DNA from: Chelonoidis abingdonii
Taxonomy: Eukaryota > Chordata > Testudines > Testudinidae
Length of the DNA: 64,000 nt
Direction: 5' to 3'
NCBI RefSeq assembly: GCF_003597395.2
Contig: NC_133774.1
Span: forward strand, 51,690,818-51,754,817
This document shows, one piece after another, positions 35,625-47,730 of this stretch (position 1 is its first letter; every line of letters begins with the position of its first letter). A program made the position numbers and the translations under genes. The notes beneath the pieces are model-generated. The model was not told the DNA's origin. It saw nothing but the letters and a program-made list of their open reading frames with translations, and did not search any database.

Positions 35625-35655
35625 TACTTTATTTATAAAGGACACTTAAAAAAGA

Positions 35656-35845
35656 TGTTGTGGTACCTGTGTTGGTACCAGAATATTAGAGAGACAAGGT
35701 AGGTGAGGTAATATCTTTTATTGGAGCAACTTCTGTTGGTGAGAGACACAAGCTTTCACACTTACACAAAGCTCTTCTTCAGGTCTGGGAAAGCTTGAAG
35801 GCTTGTCTCTTCCACTAACAGAAGATGGTCCAATGAAAGATTCCT
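35656..35845. repeat. Palindromic interspersed repeat, copy 2
   Basis: The left arm contains AGAGACAAGGTAGGTGAGGT and ATCTTTTATTGGAGCAACTT. The right arm has CTTGTCTCTTCCACTAACAG and ATGGTCCAATGAAAGAT, inverse to it. Same family as 29147-29365. Confidence 0.75.
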
Positions 35846-36660
35846 CCCAAAAAAGGTAGGCAGACAAATGGTTGACCTGTTATAGTGTACAGAACATGTT
35901 GTGCTGAAGTCATCCCTAATGTAATTCCATTGGCACTCAGGAAGAGTTACACAGAATACCTAACTTATCTCACTTAAAGAAGCAGAAAGAAAAAACAGTA
36001 AAGGAAAAATTAAAGGGAAGGGAATAAAAATGAGTGGAGAACAGGTACAGTGAAAAAAAGAAAACTGAAGAGAATGTGAAAAAGGAGGAAAGGAGAGTGA
36101 AAAATTAAAATAAAAAAAGTTACAATGGACCAAATGTATTCCTGGTGTACTGCTTCTGGATGTTGATGGAGTTACATCAGGGACAATTTTGGCCCAACAT
36201 GACCTCTGCACTGTAACAGCTCAAACATTTGTATCTGCCTACCATTTTTTTGGGAGGAATGTCCTTCTTTCCCCAATGCATAGCACTATCTGCTCTTTAG
36301 CTAGAAAAACTTTACTAACAACTAAATTTATCGTGAAGAAAAAAACCAGGTATAAATTAAACGAAAAACTGTACAAACTTGGGACTAGTTTTGTGAACTA
36401 AAAATAATCTGCAAAGTTCATGAACCCTTATGCGCCCCAATATTCACCCATTCCTAACTTTAACCAACAGGAAATAGTCAAGTACACAATCTGTGATGCT
36501 CACAGTCAGAAAAAAATGGACACTGGAACTTGCACTGTGCTGGCACAGCATATTTTTCTGAATATACATTGGCAAATTATATGGATGCCTGTTGGTTCAA
36601 AGAGATTACTACTGGTAGAACAACGTTTTGAAGTTTTAAAGTAGATACTGAATATTAAAA

Positions 36661-36707
36661 CACACTCTCTCTCTCTCTGTATGTGTGTGTGTGTATATAT
36701 ATATATT
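36661..36707. repeat. Compound microsatellite (CT)n(GT)n(AT)n
   Basis: Consecutive CT, TG and TA repeats over about 47 bp. Confidence 0.95.
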
Positions 36708-39702
36708 TTCTCTTTACCGTTACAGATTATTTTCACTTTCAAAACAGCTTTCAGTACAGCTGATAATTCCCAAGTTTTACCACTGCGCCATCACTGCTTG
36801 ACAGTCTTTTGTCAAAGTAAAGCTTGTAGATCTAGAGGGATGTCTGCTGGCTAAATATGACTGGAATCCAGCTGAGTTTTGTGTAAAGAACTGAGTTCTT
36901 GAATACATTTTTTGCAAAATATTTCTAAGGCACAAAACAGCATCTCTCAGCACTCCCAGCAAGCTAGTTTTATAACTTTATATATTGATTGTTAAGCGAT
37001 CAATTGCCCTAAATTATTCTGTCTTATGCCAGGAAGGATGCAGTATTGACCTAAATCTCTGTTCAACAACTCTGTTTTTAGAATGAGTTGAAAGGGGATA
37101 GTGAAGAGTATGGATCAGTAGGACCTCCACTTTGATCTTATTAAAGAAATGGCCCTGAAGTTTGAACAGCAGAAGGACCCCGTAATTAAAAGCAGGCCTA
37201 AAACGGGCTTGTCACTAATTGTGCTGGATGATAAAATCCAACAATATCCCTGGTGGGTCAAGGATTTCTGTTTCAGAAAAGAACATTGTAAGTGTTGGCC
37301 GGCTGGCTGATATATGTCGCTCAAGTCTCATCTGTTTTAGTTGTATTAAAATCCATTAAAGAACTGGCTTCCCTCTTTAATTTTTTTTTCTCTTTGCAGG
37401 AGCAATTCTGGGCAGTCAGCCAGCTTATGTATAAAACCACCAGCTTTTTCAGCCACAAAATTACTTCCTGTCTCATGAACCAAGATACATGACTGTCATA
37501 ATTCCCCTCAATTTTGTTTATTAACTGATGATTAAAGAGTTTCTACAGAGATAAAGAACTATGACAGAAACAGAAAAAAAAATACTTGAAATTTTTAGAA
37601 CATAATACATAGCATGTATAGAAAAAATGAAGAGACAAAGATAGAAAGAGTATAATGATGGCCTAATGGGGGACTATCAGAATTCTTTTAAATAAATTGT
37701 AATAAGGTAGTATAAAATAGATCAAGATGTGTTGTGTTCAACCCTAGCCTTGGTTGAGGCCCTATATTGTTCAAAGTAGATGAAAAATATCAGGATGTTA
37801 CATGTTGTTGAAAGAAAGCCCAGAATTAAGTTAAATATATGGTGTTTAATGAGTCTGTCTGGCCTAAAGAAATAGCTAATTAGAAGTTTTCCAGATGTGG
37901 TAAAGTTATAAAATTGTTATAGCAACAGAGCAGAATCTTCTTAAAATGAGAGAAACTGTCCATATACAGACTATAGGAAATGTATTTTGTTTGGCAGTTT
38001 TGATGGGACAAGAATGTTGCCTGTTTTGGACACTTCTTTCCTAGAGAGTATTTGCAGCTTACTGAACATGTTAGGATTTTTAGGCAGCATCATGCTCAGT
38101 GCATAAACCTGCATCATTAATTACCACAAGGCAGGTCCCAAGGATTTACAATCACATCACGAGCCTTCTTCTTTCCCACTCTGACAGATATTCCATCCTG
38201 ACTAGACAAGGAGATGGAACCAAATGACATCATCTCCTCTCTGGCTGTATCCTGAGCTGCTCCTGTGATATGAACCTAATGTTCCTGACTGTCATATGGT
38301 GGGGTGAGATGGTTATTTCTACTCCCACTTTTTTCCTTCTTCTGCTTTCTTAATTCTCATTTTGACTTTTGCCCAATGAGAGTCTGCTTAGCTAGCCAAG
38401 AAAAAATTAACCTTGCAACTTTTGCCTGTTACCAGTTTGGCAGAATAAAAGCATTGAAGAACAGCCAAATCTCAGGAAAAAACAAACAACAAAAAAAAAA
38501 ACCTTTACCTCCCACAGACTGGTTAGAGGAAATGAAGAGTAACCTACCCAAACATTTTCCAGAGCCAAGGCAGTAAAGCCAGGGTGCAGGAGTTGCTAAC
38601 TGGCCTGCATGCCAGCTGCTTTTCCCATGGTCTTCCATCAATTGAACTGCAAGCCTCAGAGACAGAAGCTGCATTTTCCTACCTTTTGCCATTCTTTCTT
38701 CTCCCCTGCCCCCATTTTTTGATGTTTTTCTTCCCTTATAAGAAGAAAGGGGATCAGACTTTAACAGCAGAACCTAAGAGCTGCCACCTGAACTGACTCT
38801 ATCTTTTCTCATTAAATAAATTTACTGCAATTTAAGAGATTCTATAACAGCAGAGAGGAAATAAGAGAAATTGTAATAAAGATGACTTACTTGATGTTTA
38901 AAGGTTTAAACATTTGATTAGTATATCCTCCTTTTGCTTATGTGTGTTTAATGTTACACAATGTTAATAAGAATCTCTTCTTTGGTAGTTTACAGCAATT
39001 AAAACAAAACTATATCCCTGGCAACAAAATACCCATTTGAAGGTTTTATACTTCTAATACGTTCAGAAGGGATCATCCATACACACATTGAAAATTATTT
39101 GTTAACTGCATAAGTATCCCTATTTTTATCTGCCACACTTTCCTGGATGGAATGCTGCTTTGCCTCTCTCTCTAAGAGGGGTCTTGAGATACATGGCTGG
39201 TGCTTTGACCCTCTTCTAAAGAGTATGCAGGACTTGGAGATCTCATGTTCTGTGATAGCCTCCAACTCTGTTGATCATGGCATATGATTTCTTGGAGGAA
39301 AGATGTTACATACATGATAATCCTTCTCAAACATCTAAAACTGTCTCAGATGACCTGGTTTATATGAAGTTTAAAATAGACATACAGAACCAAGCCAGGG
39401 AGGGGTGCGGGAGCAGCAGCACAGGAGCTCTCATCGCAGTTGCCTCCACTTAATCAAAAACAGATTTTAGTGGGTTATTGGAAATGTAACCCTGAGAAAG
39501 GAGATATGAGTATTCCTGTTGTATGTCCTTTAAAATCCTATTATGGGAAAAGGAAACAAGAGGAAGAGATAAGGGAAGGCTGACACTTTTACTGACATTC
39601 ACTCCCACATGTTCATTTATCTATAGTCAGAATACCCTTTCCTCTTATTCACTTACAGTGCTTTTATGACACATCCAAATAAGACATTTCCAGCTGACTT
39701 AC

Positions 39703-39785
39703 CTCAGTACTAACTGCTTCATCTGAAGGGTTAATCAGGACTACTGTTTCTAAGACATCACTTCTGTGGTGAAGGATTTTCTGAC
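39703..39785 (-). CDS. MAP1B: MAP1B exon 3
   Basis: An 83-bp exon encoding QKILHHRSDVLETVVLINPS and then DEAVSTE, preceded by a glycine codon split with exon 2 (one base there, GT here). It matches the N-terminal MAP1B heavy-chain sequence directly upstream of exon 4. The acceptor AG is at 39786-39787 after TGCTTTC. The donor is GAG|GTAAGT, a consensus site. It is the most 5' MAP1B exon that I can find in the window. Confidence 0.96.
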
Positions 39786-40913
39786 CTGAAAGCACAGGAG
39801 AGGAAAAAAGAATCATAAGGCTTCATATGTTAAAACCAAAACTTCTTTCACGTAAGCACATGTCCTCCAGTGGGCCAGCTGTCACAGCAGCCTGAGCAAG
39901 GGCACTAACAGTGTCCCCTACATACATCCAGAGATGCCACCAATGTTCCCCTGGATAGGCCACATCCACTGCTGAAGGTCTTCACCAACTAGCACCTACC
40001 CCTGTCTCTTCCAACTTCCCTTTGTGATTGAATTGTTCCTAGGTGTACCTATTGGTCTGTCTGAATTAAATTATAAGGTCTTCTGAGTGAGGATCGTGGC
40101 CCAGATTACGGGCCACCTGAGGACCTGTCCCAATGTCTTTAATGTGTTTTTAAGCTACTTCACCTATACTCTCTATGAATAAGAACACTCTATGAATAAT
40201 TTTCTGGGAGAAATTATTTATCAAACATGCAGGATTCTTGCAATGTTCCTGTCTCATATTCCTTGATCTTTCGGTTGTACACAGAATTTCTAACAGTCAA
40301 TGTTATTAAATAAGAGTGAACAGACATTCAACATGCAGGTTCTTAAATGAATAAAATCTGTGTGGTTTTGGTGCTGTGTCATGGCACATTGGCTTTCATA
40401 CTTAGTAGTTAGTCTGTCTCTGTATTTAATAGTGATATTCATCTCACTGGGTGTGGGTTCCCTAAAACACAACAGGGCTCTTGACATTTTCTTTCTTATG
40501 TTAATTGGTGATATGCTTATCAGCATTTTTTCTGTGAGAACTGCAGCAAGATAATTAGAAGCCTTATTGTGAAAGGAATGCCATCTAGAAACCCTGACTG
40601 GCAATTAGTCCAACAACCAGAATAACTGTCTCTTGCAAGCAGCATCTTGGTGTCAATTTAATTAATTAATTATGGCTAAAAGGAATGTGCAGGGAGCCCA
40701 GAGTAAACTGTCCATTGGGTAAGTTGGAAAATTCCTCTTAAAAAACCTTAATATTAATAAATAAATCAGAAGCAAGCAGTATGTCTGGAAACACTTCCGA
40801 AGAGGGTGGTGTTGATTCAGCCTGGGTTGCAGGCATAACTAGCTTCCCATGTAGCCTCACTGTCCCATTTTAAATATTCCCCTGCAAGAGAATCCAGCAT
40901 GGGGGTTCCACTG

Positions 40914-41110
40914 AGGCCTTGGCTACAATGGTGCTTTACAGCGCTGCAACCTTCTCGCTCAGGGGTGTGAAAAAAACACCCCCCTGAACGCTGCAAGATA
41001 CAGCACTGTAAAGCGCCAGTTTAAACAGTGCTCCCAGTGCTGCAAGCTAAACCCCATCAGGATGTGGCGTACGTGCAGCGCTTTGAAGTTTCAAGTGTAG
41101 CCATACCCTG
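40914..41110. mobile_element. MITE with GGCTACA ends
   Basis: The left end AGGCCTTGGCTACAATGG is inverse to the right end AGTGTAGCCATACCCTG. The interior repeats GCGCTGCAA and TACAGCGCTG motifs in both directions. It resembles a common turtle hAT-type MITE. I could not fix the target duplication. Confidence 0.65.
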
Positions 41111-41209
41111 ATATATTGGTGCTGCACATAGCACTTCTCCAGCATTACCAGCATAAGCCCCTCTTTCTGCAGTACCAGGGGATCACTTTGCTATTTCTCT
41201 TGTGGGCCC

Positions 41210-41800
41210 CAAAGAAGGGGAGGAAAGACACAGAAATGAGGATGAGACAGGCACAAACAGGAATGAGAGAAAGGGGAACAGAAATATACAACCGGCTGAT
41301 GGAAGAGGGATGAAGCATACAAATGGAGAAGGACAGACACTTGAGCATCAGGCTAGTGGCAGACCAGGAGAATTAAGGGCCGAACTTGATCTTCCATTCT
41401 CTGTGCCAGCAGGTGAGGAGCGTTGCAGGGGCAGTGCATTGAGCCCCTGAGAGAATAAGTATGTGCCTGTGTTGCTTTCTGGTAGCTCTTTTAGTTTGAC
41501 TCATGGAGTAGTATCTGCAGTCTCTGGAGGAAGCTCTGCCAGAGGGAGGCAGATTGTGAAATATCGTTTTTAGAACAAGGGTAATAAAAGGAGAAACCCA
41601 TCAGACCACTAAAGACTGAAGCAAAGAGGAGGAGAGAGAAAATCAAAAACAAAGAGGAGAAAAAAGAAAGCCTACGTGTGTCAGAAATAAAAGGAGTGGA
41701 GGGAAAAAATAAACATACAAAATCCTGGGGAGGTGAAGACATGCAAAGAAAAGAGGACAGAGCTAATAAAAAAAGGAAAGAAATACAAAATGGGTAGTAT
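41210..41800. repeat. Purine-rich low-complexity region
   Basis: Long stretches of A and G such as GAGGAGAGAGAAAATC and GGAGAAAAAAGAAAG over about 600 bp. Frames across it (minus 41491-41988, plus 41202-41450) are compositionally biased and unsupported as genes. Confidence 0.5.
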
Positions 41801-42180
41801 AATTTAAGAGGAGAGATTGTATTTAAAGATTTTTGGCTAATAATACTGTGGGAAAGTACCTCAAAGCAGCGTCCTGGAAACTCCATATTCACCCGTGTCA
41901 TATAGTTATGATATATTTCATACAAAGCATGCCATGTAAGATACCACATGAAAGATCCTGATCTGCTGAAACCCACTGTTCTGTCCAAATATGTATATTG
42001 TTAATGTGTATGATGTTATGAGATTTTGCTGTATGGTTGTTAGTGAAGTATGTTGTGAGTTTGGAAGTCGCCCAATGCTAGTTCTCCGGTGACAACAACA
42101 AAGGAGGTGACCAACACGCTGGTGGGCGTAGAATGATCATCACCAGCCACTGACCAGCAGGAGAATAGCAAACAAGGGAT

Positions 42181-43257
42181 TAACAATTCAATGACAGTTG
42201 CGCAAGCACCACACAATGGGGACTGCTCAACTTTATGACTCATTTGCACAAGATCACACCAGGGAGATTGCTCAATTCTGTGACTCAGCAAAGCCCCCCA
42301 GATTAGTGTCTTCCAGGCACATGGAATGAAGATATAAAATAGGGGACAGTGGCATCATGCTTTGGCCGCTCTCTTCTCATACCTACACTAAAGCTGAGAA
42401 GACAAAGGCCACGTCTAAAATACGGGATAATATCGAATTAGCTAAAATCGGTTTTATAAAACTGATATTATAAATTCGATTTCATGGGGCCACACTAGGC
42501 ACAGTAATTCGGCGTTGTCCGTCCATGGTCCAAGGCTAACGTCGATTTCTGAAGCGTTGCATTGTGGGTAGCTCTTCCGTAGCTATCCCATAGTTCCCGC
42601 AGTCTCCCCCGCCCCTTGGAATTCTGGGTTGAATCATTATTGTCGCGGGTGGTTCTGGGTAAATGTCGTCAGTCATTCCTTCCTCCGGGAAAACATCAGC
42701 TGACAATTTAACAATTCATATGACAGTTGCCAAGCACCACAGCCAATGGGGGACTGCTCAACTTTATGACTCATTTTGCACAAGAGATCCCACCAGGGAG
42801 ATTGCTCAGATTCTGTTGACTCAGCAAAGCCCCCCAGATTGTGTCTTTCCAGGCACATCGGGAATGAAAGATATAACATAGGGGACAGTGGCATCATGGC
42901 TTTGTTCGCTCTCTTCTCAATACCTACACTAAAGCTGAGAAGACAACGGCCACGTCAAATATACTGGGATATATCAATTATCCTAAAATCGGTTATTATA
43001 AAAACTGATTTATTAAATTCGATTTCATGGGGCCACACTAGCACAGTAATTCGGCGTTTCCGTCCATTGTCCAAGGCTAACGTCGATTTCTGAAGCTTGC
43101 CATTGTGAGGTAGCTCTTCCGATAGCTTTCCCATAGTTCCGCCGTTATTCCCCCCCTTTGGGAAATTCTGCGGTTGAATCTTATTGTCAGCGGGTGGCGT
43201 TTCTGGGTTAAATGTCGTCCAGTCATTCCCTTCCTCCGGGAAAACAATCAGCTGACA
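42181..43257. repeat. 0.53-kb tandem duplication with many indels
   Basis: Unit 1 (42181-42706) and unit 2 (42709-43257) start with TAACAATTCA and end near CAGCTGACA. They contain the same LTR part, the same LTR/transposon junction (GGCCACGTC) and the same transposon part. They differ mainly by scattered one-base insertions and deletions, for example GTTGCGCAAGCACC against GTTGCCAAGCACC. This error style suggests unpolished long-read sequence. Confidence 0.85.
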
Positions 43258-44992
43258 TCCTTTCGCACCGTTTTTCCCTGGGATTGCCCTGGCGACGCAT
43301 AGCACGGCAACCATGGAGCCCGTTTCAGCTTTTTTTTTTTCCGGCCACGTAATGTGTACATGGGATGTGCGCGGACGAGAGGCAATCCTCCAGTGCTACA
43401 CAGCAGCCTTCACTTGCTTTTTGCACGATAGCAGGATGGTACGAACGACCCTGGGAACCGTCTACTGCCGGAGAAAACTGGCAATGAGATGCGTTCTCTC
43501 CCCCCTTGTACTGTCGTGCTATATGAGTGCCCCTGGCTGAATCTGTACCGGCACACGCAAAAACAAAATTTGGGATTGACTAACTTGGGACTTAGTCAAT
43601 CCCTCCTTATGGTTTTAAAAAAATAAGAGTCCATCCTGCCTAGAATAAGGGCAAGGGTATTAGAGGACCAGTTGTATCGAGCACAGCCTGCTCCGTGTCA
43701 GTATTCACAGGGGGTGCCCCTGCAACACTCCACACCGTTGCTTCCCTCCTGCCTCAACCTTCCTGAGATACCGGTGGCAGTATCCTGCCATTTGTGTGTC
43801 ATGAAAGTAATAAAGATGCGAATAAGAAACACTGAGTGTTTAGTGACATAACAATGAGGGGGAGGCGCCTCTCGGCGCGGATCATAGTCCCGGCAGGGAC
43901 ATTAAACGGTGTGGGGGAAGACACCAGCATGCTGCTGCTATGACAGTCCAGGACAGTACAGAATTTTTTCTTTACACAGGAAAGGGAGGGGGCTGAAGCC
44001 CCCAGATGCTATGATTGAAGTTGTTATTAGTCCGTTCTGTCCTATCTACTGGGGAGTAACGCAATGTTGCTCGATGTCAACCTGTTAGATATTTCGTGGG
44101 ACGGCTACTAGTCCTATTGAGTCTACCACGAGAGTGGGAGAGGGAGAGGATTTCGGATCTGCTCTTCACTGCTTGCAGCATGCGTCTACCAGCAGCATTT
44201 CAGTACCATAGAGGTGACATTGAAAGTAGTCACAGAAATATTTCTTTCCCTTTTCTTCAGTGGGGTGGTAAACGGTGCGGGGAGAACTGAGGAGTTATAT
44301 TCCCTGAACCAGCCAGACACTGTTGTTTGAACCTACAGACCTGGGGCTCAGCCAAGAATGCAAATACTTTTCAGAGATGCTGTGGCTGGTGGATAGCTGG
44401 AGTCCTCAATACGCCCCTCCATTCCAGAGCGTCCTTTGGATCTCTGGCTTCCCGTTACGCTTTGCTCATTGCAGCGCTGTGTATCCTGGAGATTTTTTTT
44501 TCAAACGCCTTTTGGCATTTTTCCTGTTTCTTGTAACGGAGCTCTGATACAAACAATTTGTTTCCCCATACAGCGATCATTATCTAGGTATCTCCGTTAC
44601 GCGTCATGCTGGCAGCTCTTTTTGGATTTGAGACTGCTCGCCACCCGTGCTGATCAGAGCTCCAACGCTGGGCAAACAGGAAATGTAATTCAAAGTTCGG
44701 CGGGGCTTTTCCTGTTTAACCTTGCCCGTGCTCGAGTTCGATTGCTGTCCGAAGCGGTCCGTGGTGCACTGTGGGATACCGCCCGGAGGCTAATCACATC
44801 AATTTCCGTCACACTAACCGTTAATCCGATTGTTAATATCGAATTACGCTCCTCTCGTCGTAGGTGGGTAACAGAAATCATTTAAAGAGCCCTTTAGGAT
44901 CGATCTTAAAGAGCGTTGTAGTGTGGACGGGTACAGCGTTAAATTGATTTAACGCTCTTTAAATCGATTTAAACGCGTAGTGTAGACCAGGC
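42408..44992. mobile_element. Unclassified TIR DNA transposon, copy 1
   Basis: The left end GCCACGTCTA is inverse to the right end TAGTGTAGACCAGGC. CAAAG lies on both sides (42403-42407 and 44993-44997). The interior has many CpG and TCGAAT/TCGATTT motifs near both ends. About 0.53 kb is the tandem duplication. It shares internal blocks with 47731-48912 (for example CTGTGTATCCTGGAG, and AACGGAGCTCTGAT). The frames (up to 149 codons) resemble no transposase. Confidence 0.7.
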
Positions 44993-46959
44993 CAAAGACT
45001 TGAACTGAGGAAACTGGTCCCAGGCTTAAAGGGGATTGAGCTGTAACATCTGGTGGGGTGAGAAAACTGCTTGAACCAAATACCTAGTCTAATAAGATTT
45101 AGACTGGTGCTTACATTTTATTTTCTTTGACCTTTTGTGCCTAGAACTTATAATCACTTACAATCTATCTTTCTGTAGTTAATAAATCTGTTTCAGATTT
45201 TACCTAAAACAGTGTGTTTTGCTTGAAGTGCTCGGGAAACTTCAGATGAGTTTACAAGGTTCGTGTGTCTCCTTTCCACATCAGGGGATGGACTGGGCAA
45301 TGAACTGAAGATGGCTCAGTTCTTGGATACAAGGCAAGAGTCTTGGGAAATTTGCTGTGCCCTTCTGTGTGTGATTTGTGAGTGGCTCAGCGAGCGTTCT
45401 TGCAACTAGCTGGATGTGTGGCTCCACATGCTGTTGTGTTGAGAGAGAGTAGCGCCTGGAGGGGTTTGCTGCCTGTCACTAGCAAAGCATCGTGAGAGAC
45501 AGCCTAGGCTGGAAACTTAAGGAGACACAACAGTATCTGAGTTCCAGGATGTACCCGGGGATCCTGTCACAAATACAGATAGCTCAAAAAAACTCAGTAA
45601 TTGCACCAGCTTTTTTTTCTATTTATGTTACTTGAAAGAGAGCATGAATCTATGTACTGGTGAGTAAGGGAGGGGCAGGCATCACTCCTTGACAGTAAGT
45701 TTTAGGGTTAGCATTCCAATCTGTAACTTGATTTTCATACAGTCACCTGCTTCTTCCCAACTGAAACACATATTTAGGCCTAACTTCGATAAATTCTCCA
45801 TCTAATTCCTTCACCACAGAAGCTTTACACTCTAAAGTTTAGAAGGCCCTCTAAAATCTGATATGTCAAGGATTCTGCTGGCTTCCTCAGTGAAAAGATT
45901 AGGCAGTCTATAGAATATGGCCTTTTGTGTTGAGAGAAGAACAAAAAACGGTCCTCCTTCACTTACGGCAAAGATTTTTTATATGATAATTTGGTGGCAA
46001 TGAAAATCCTTTTCCATGCCAAAGTATATGTAAGGATGCACAACTCCAGTTTAATACAAAGAATCAAATTCTGACTTCAGTGAAGCTGCCCCAGTTTACA
46101 CTTCTGTAACTGCAATCTGGATTTGTACCTAAGTAAATTAAAAGAATGCTGACCAACACTGATGACGGTCAGAACACTACAAATGTTTAATCTTTATGCT
46201 ATATAAACAACGACAACACCTGTACATACATACTGAGAGCTACGTAGGGCAGTAACTCATCTCCTATTGGTTAAATTTGATACTGCTGTACATTTAGGGA
46301 CTGAGGCGTGGGTACACCTAAAATATGTCTGATTTGGATATGGTGTGAGGTACACGAGGTTGAGGGCCAAGTGTCTATATGCCTTCAGCCCCACAAGATT
46401 TTAAAACATTTTAAAAAATTATCTCAACTAGATTTTTAAAGTAAATAGCCACTAATTTTATAAAACACTGCAGCTGTTTCTCTTTAAATGCTATTACTAG
46501 CTTTGGAAAATGCTTTCAGTGATGTTTTTGTAACAACTCAGGCTGAGTCCCAGCCTACATCATTATACTAGATGTACCTGCGCAAACAAAACCATCTGCT
46601 TTTTCTTTTCATAATACCCTCAAACTGAAAAAAAAAACTGCATATAAAAATGAATCAGTTTTTTGCAGTCATAGGATTATCCTTGACAAGGTTTTCACAA
46701 CTTTCAGTTCACGTAAAACTCAAAAAATCTTTCTCCCTATCATAACTGCTCTTACAGCTGCTACTATGCTTCTGTGTAAACTTTCAAAGAGAAGTGCAGA
46801 CTTAAAGAGGTCTGCTGCGGTTTGCCAAGAATTTTCATAATGTTTGTTTAGAAGGAAGGAAGAAAAGCTATTAAAATCTTGCAGGAGCTCCTCTATTGAC
46901 ATCATTGACAGTTGGTATCAGTCCAGTTCTGGTCATACAACCACATCATTAAACCTACT

Positions 46960-47032
46960 GGATCAAATCTTGATCTCAGTTATACCAGTATATACCAGTT
47001 ATACCAGTATAACTGAGATAAGGATTTGGTCC
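46960..47032. repeat. Strong palindrome with TATACCAGT units
   Basis: GGATCAAATCTTGATCTCAG then TTATACCAGTATA on the left is matched in inverse orientation by CAGTATAACTGAGAT and AAGGATTTGGTCC on the right. TATACCAGT is repeated three times in the centre. It could form a hairpin. Confidence 0.8.
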
Positions 47033-47730
47033 ACTACAACTACTGGTGCATTGTTAGGTAGTCATGCTTGTTAAAGAACTGACTGAACTACCCTCTCACA
47101 GAACTGACCTCTCCAGGTCAGGGTTGACCATGTCAGTTAGGCAGCATGGAACCCCTTTTACTGCTAGCATTCGTATTGTCCCTATTCTATTGATGGCTAT
47201 ATCACAATTAATTTTATAAAATTTGTATATAAAAATTAGAAAGGAAAGGCAATTGTAGGTAAGGAGGCACTGCTATGAACCTAATTATTGCTATATTTAT
47301 CATTACCCAGATTTGCTGCATAATACTAAGCCATCAGGCATGCATGCTTGTGCCAACAAGCAAGTCAGCAGAGATGTTACCATCAGCTCTTAACCCCATC
47401 AATCATTAATACCAATGCTTGGCTGCACAATGTAAATCAATTCTCTTTCTTATACAAATGAAATTTTAAAAAGCAGCATCTGTGGAATTCTCTGGAGAAA
47501 CAATTGTAATAAAAAACAGCCTGTGATAAATATGGCTAGAGGGGATGAGAGAGAATGCAATCCATTTGGAAACAAGGAGTGTTCAACACATTTAATAGTC
47601 AGTCTTTGTTTGGCAGTTTTTAACAACTATTTCTCATTCAAAAAATTTTTTACACTTCTTTTCTTTTTCAAAGGCATGAATAAAATGTTACCAGCATCAT
47701 TACACAACATAGGGTTAACAGATGACAGAG

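Larger units (their letters stand above)
34338..39702 (-). other. MAP1B: MAP1B intron 3
   Basis: A 5,365-bp intron from GAG|GTAAGT at 39703/39702 to AG at 34338-34339. It holds a solo LTR (34460-35624), a palindromic repeat (35656-35845), a purine-rich stretch (about 35978-36115) and a compound microsatellite (36661-36707). Between 36710 and 39700 I see no gene or clear repeat. Confidence 0.9.
41847..45571 (+). mobile_element. Solo LTR split by a DNA transposon
   Basis: The LTR starts TGTGGGAAAG and ends CCTGTCACA, with AATAC duplicated at 41842-41846 and 45572-45576. Its own sequence is 41847-42407 plus about 44993-45571, roughly 1.14 kb, with TATAAAAT at 42333-42340 and AATAAA at 45181-45186. 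It differs from the two LTRs near exon 4. Part of its left half is present a second time at 42709-42960 because of the tandem duplication described separately. Confidence 0.8.

Noticed and set aside
41491..41988. 165-codon minus-strand frame
   Set aside because: Its middle is Phe/Leu/Ser-rich antisense of a purine-rich tract, and its end runs into an LTR.
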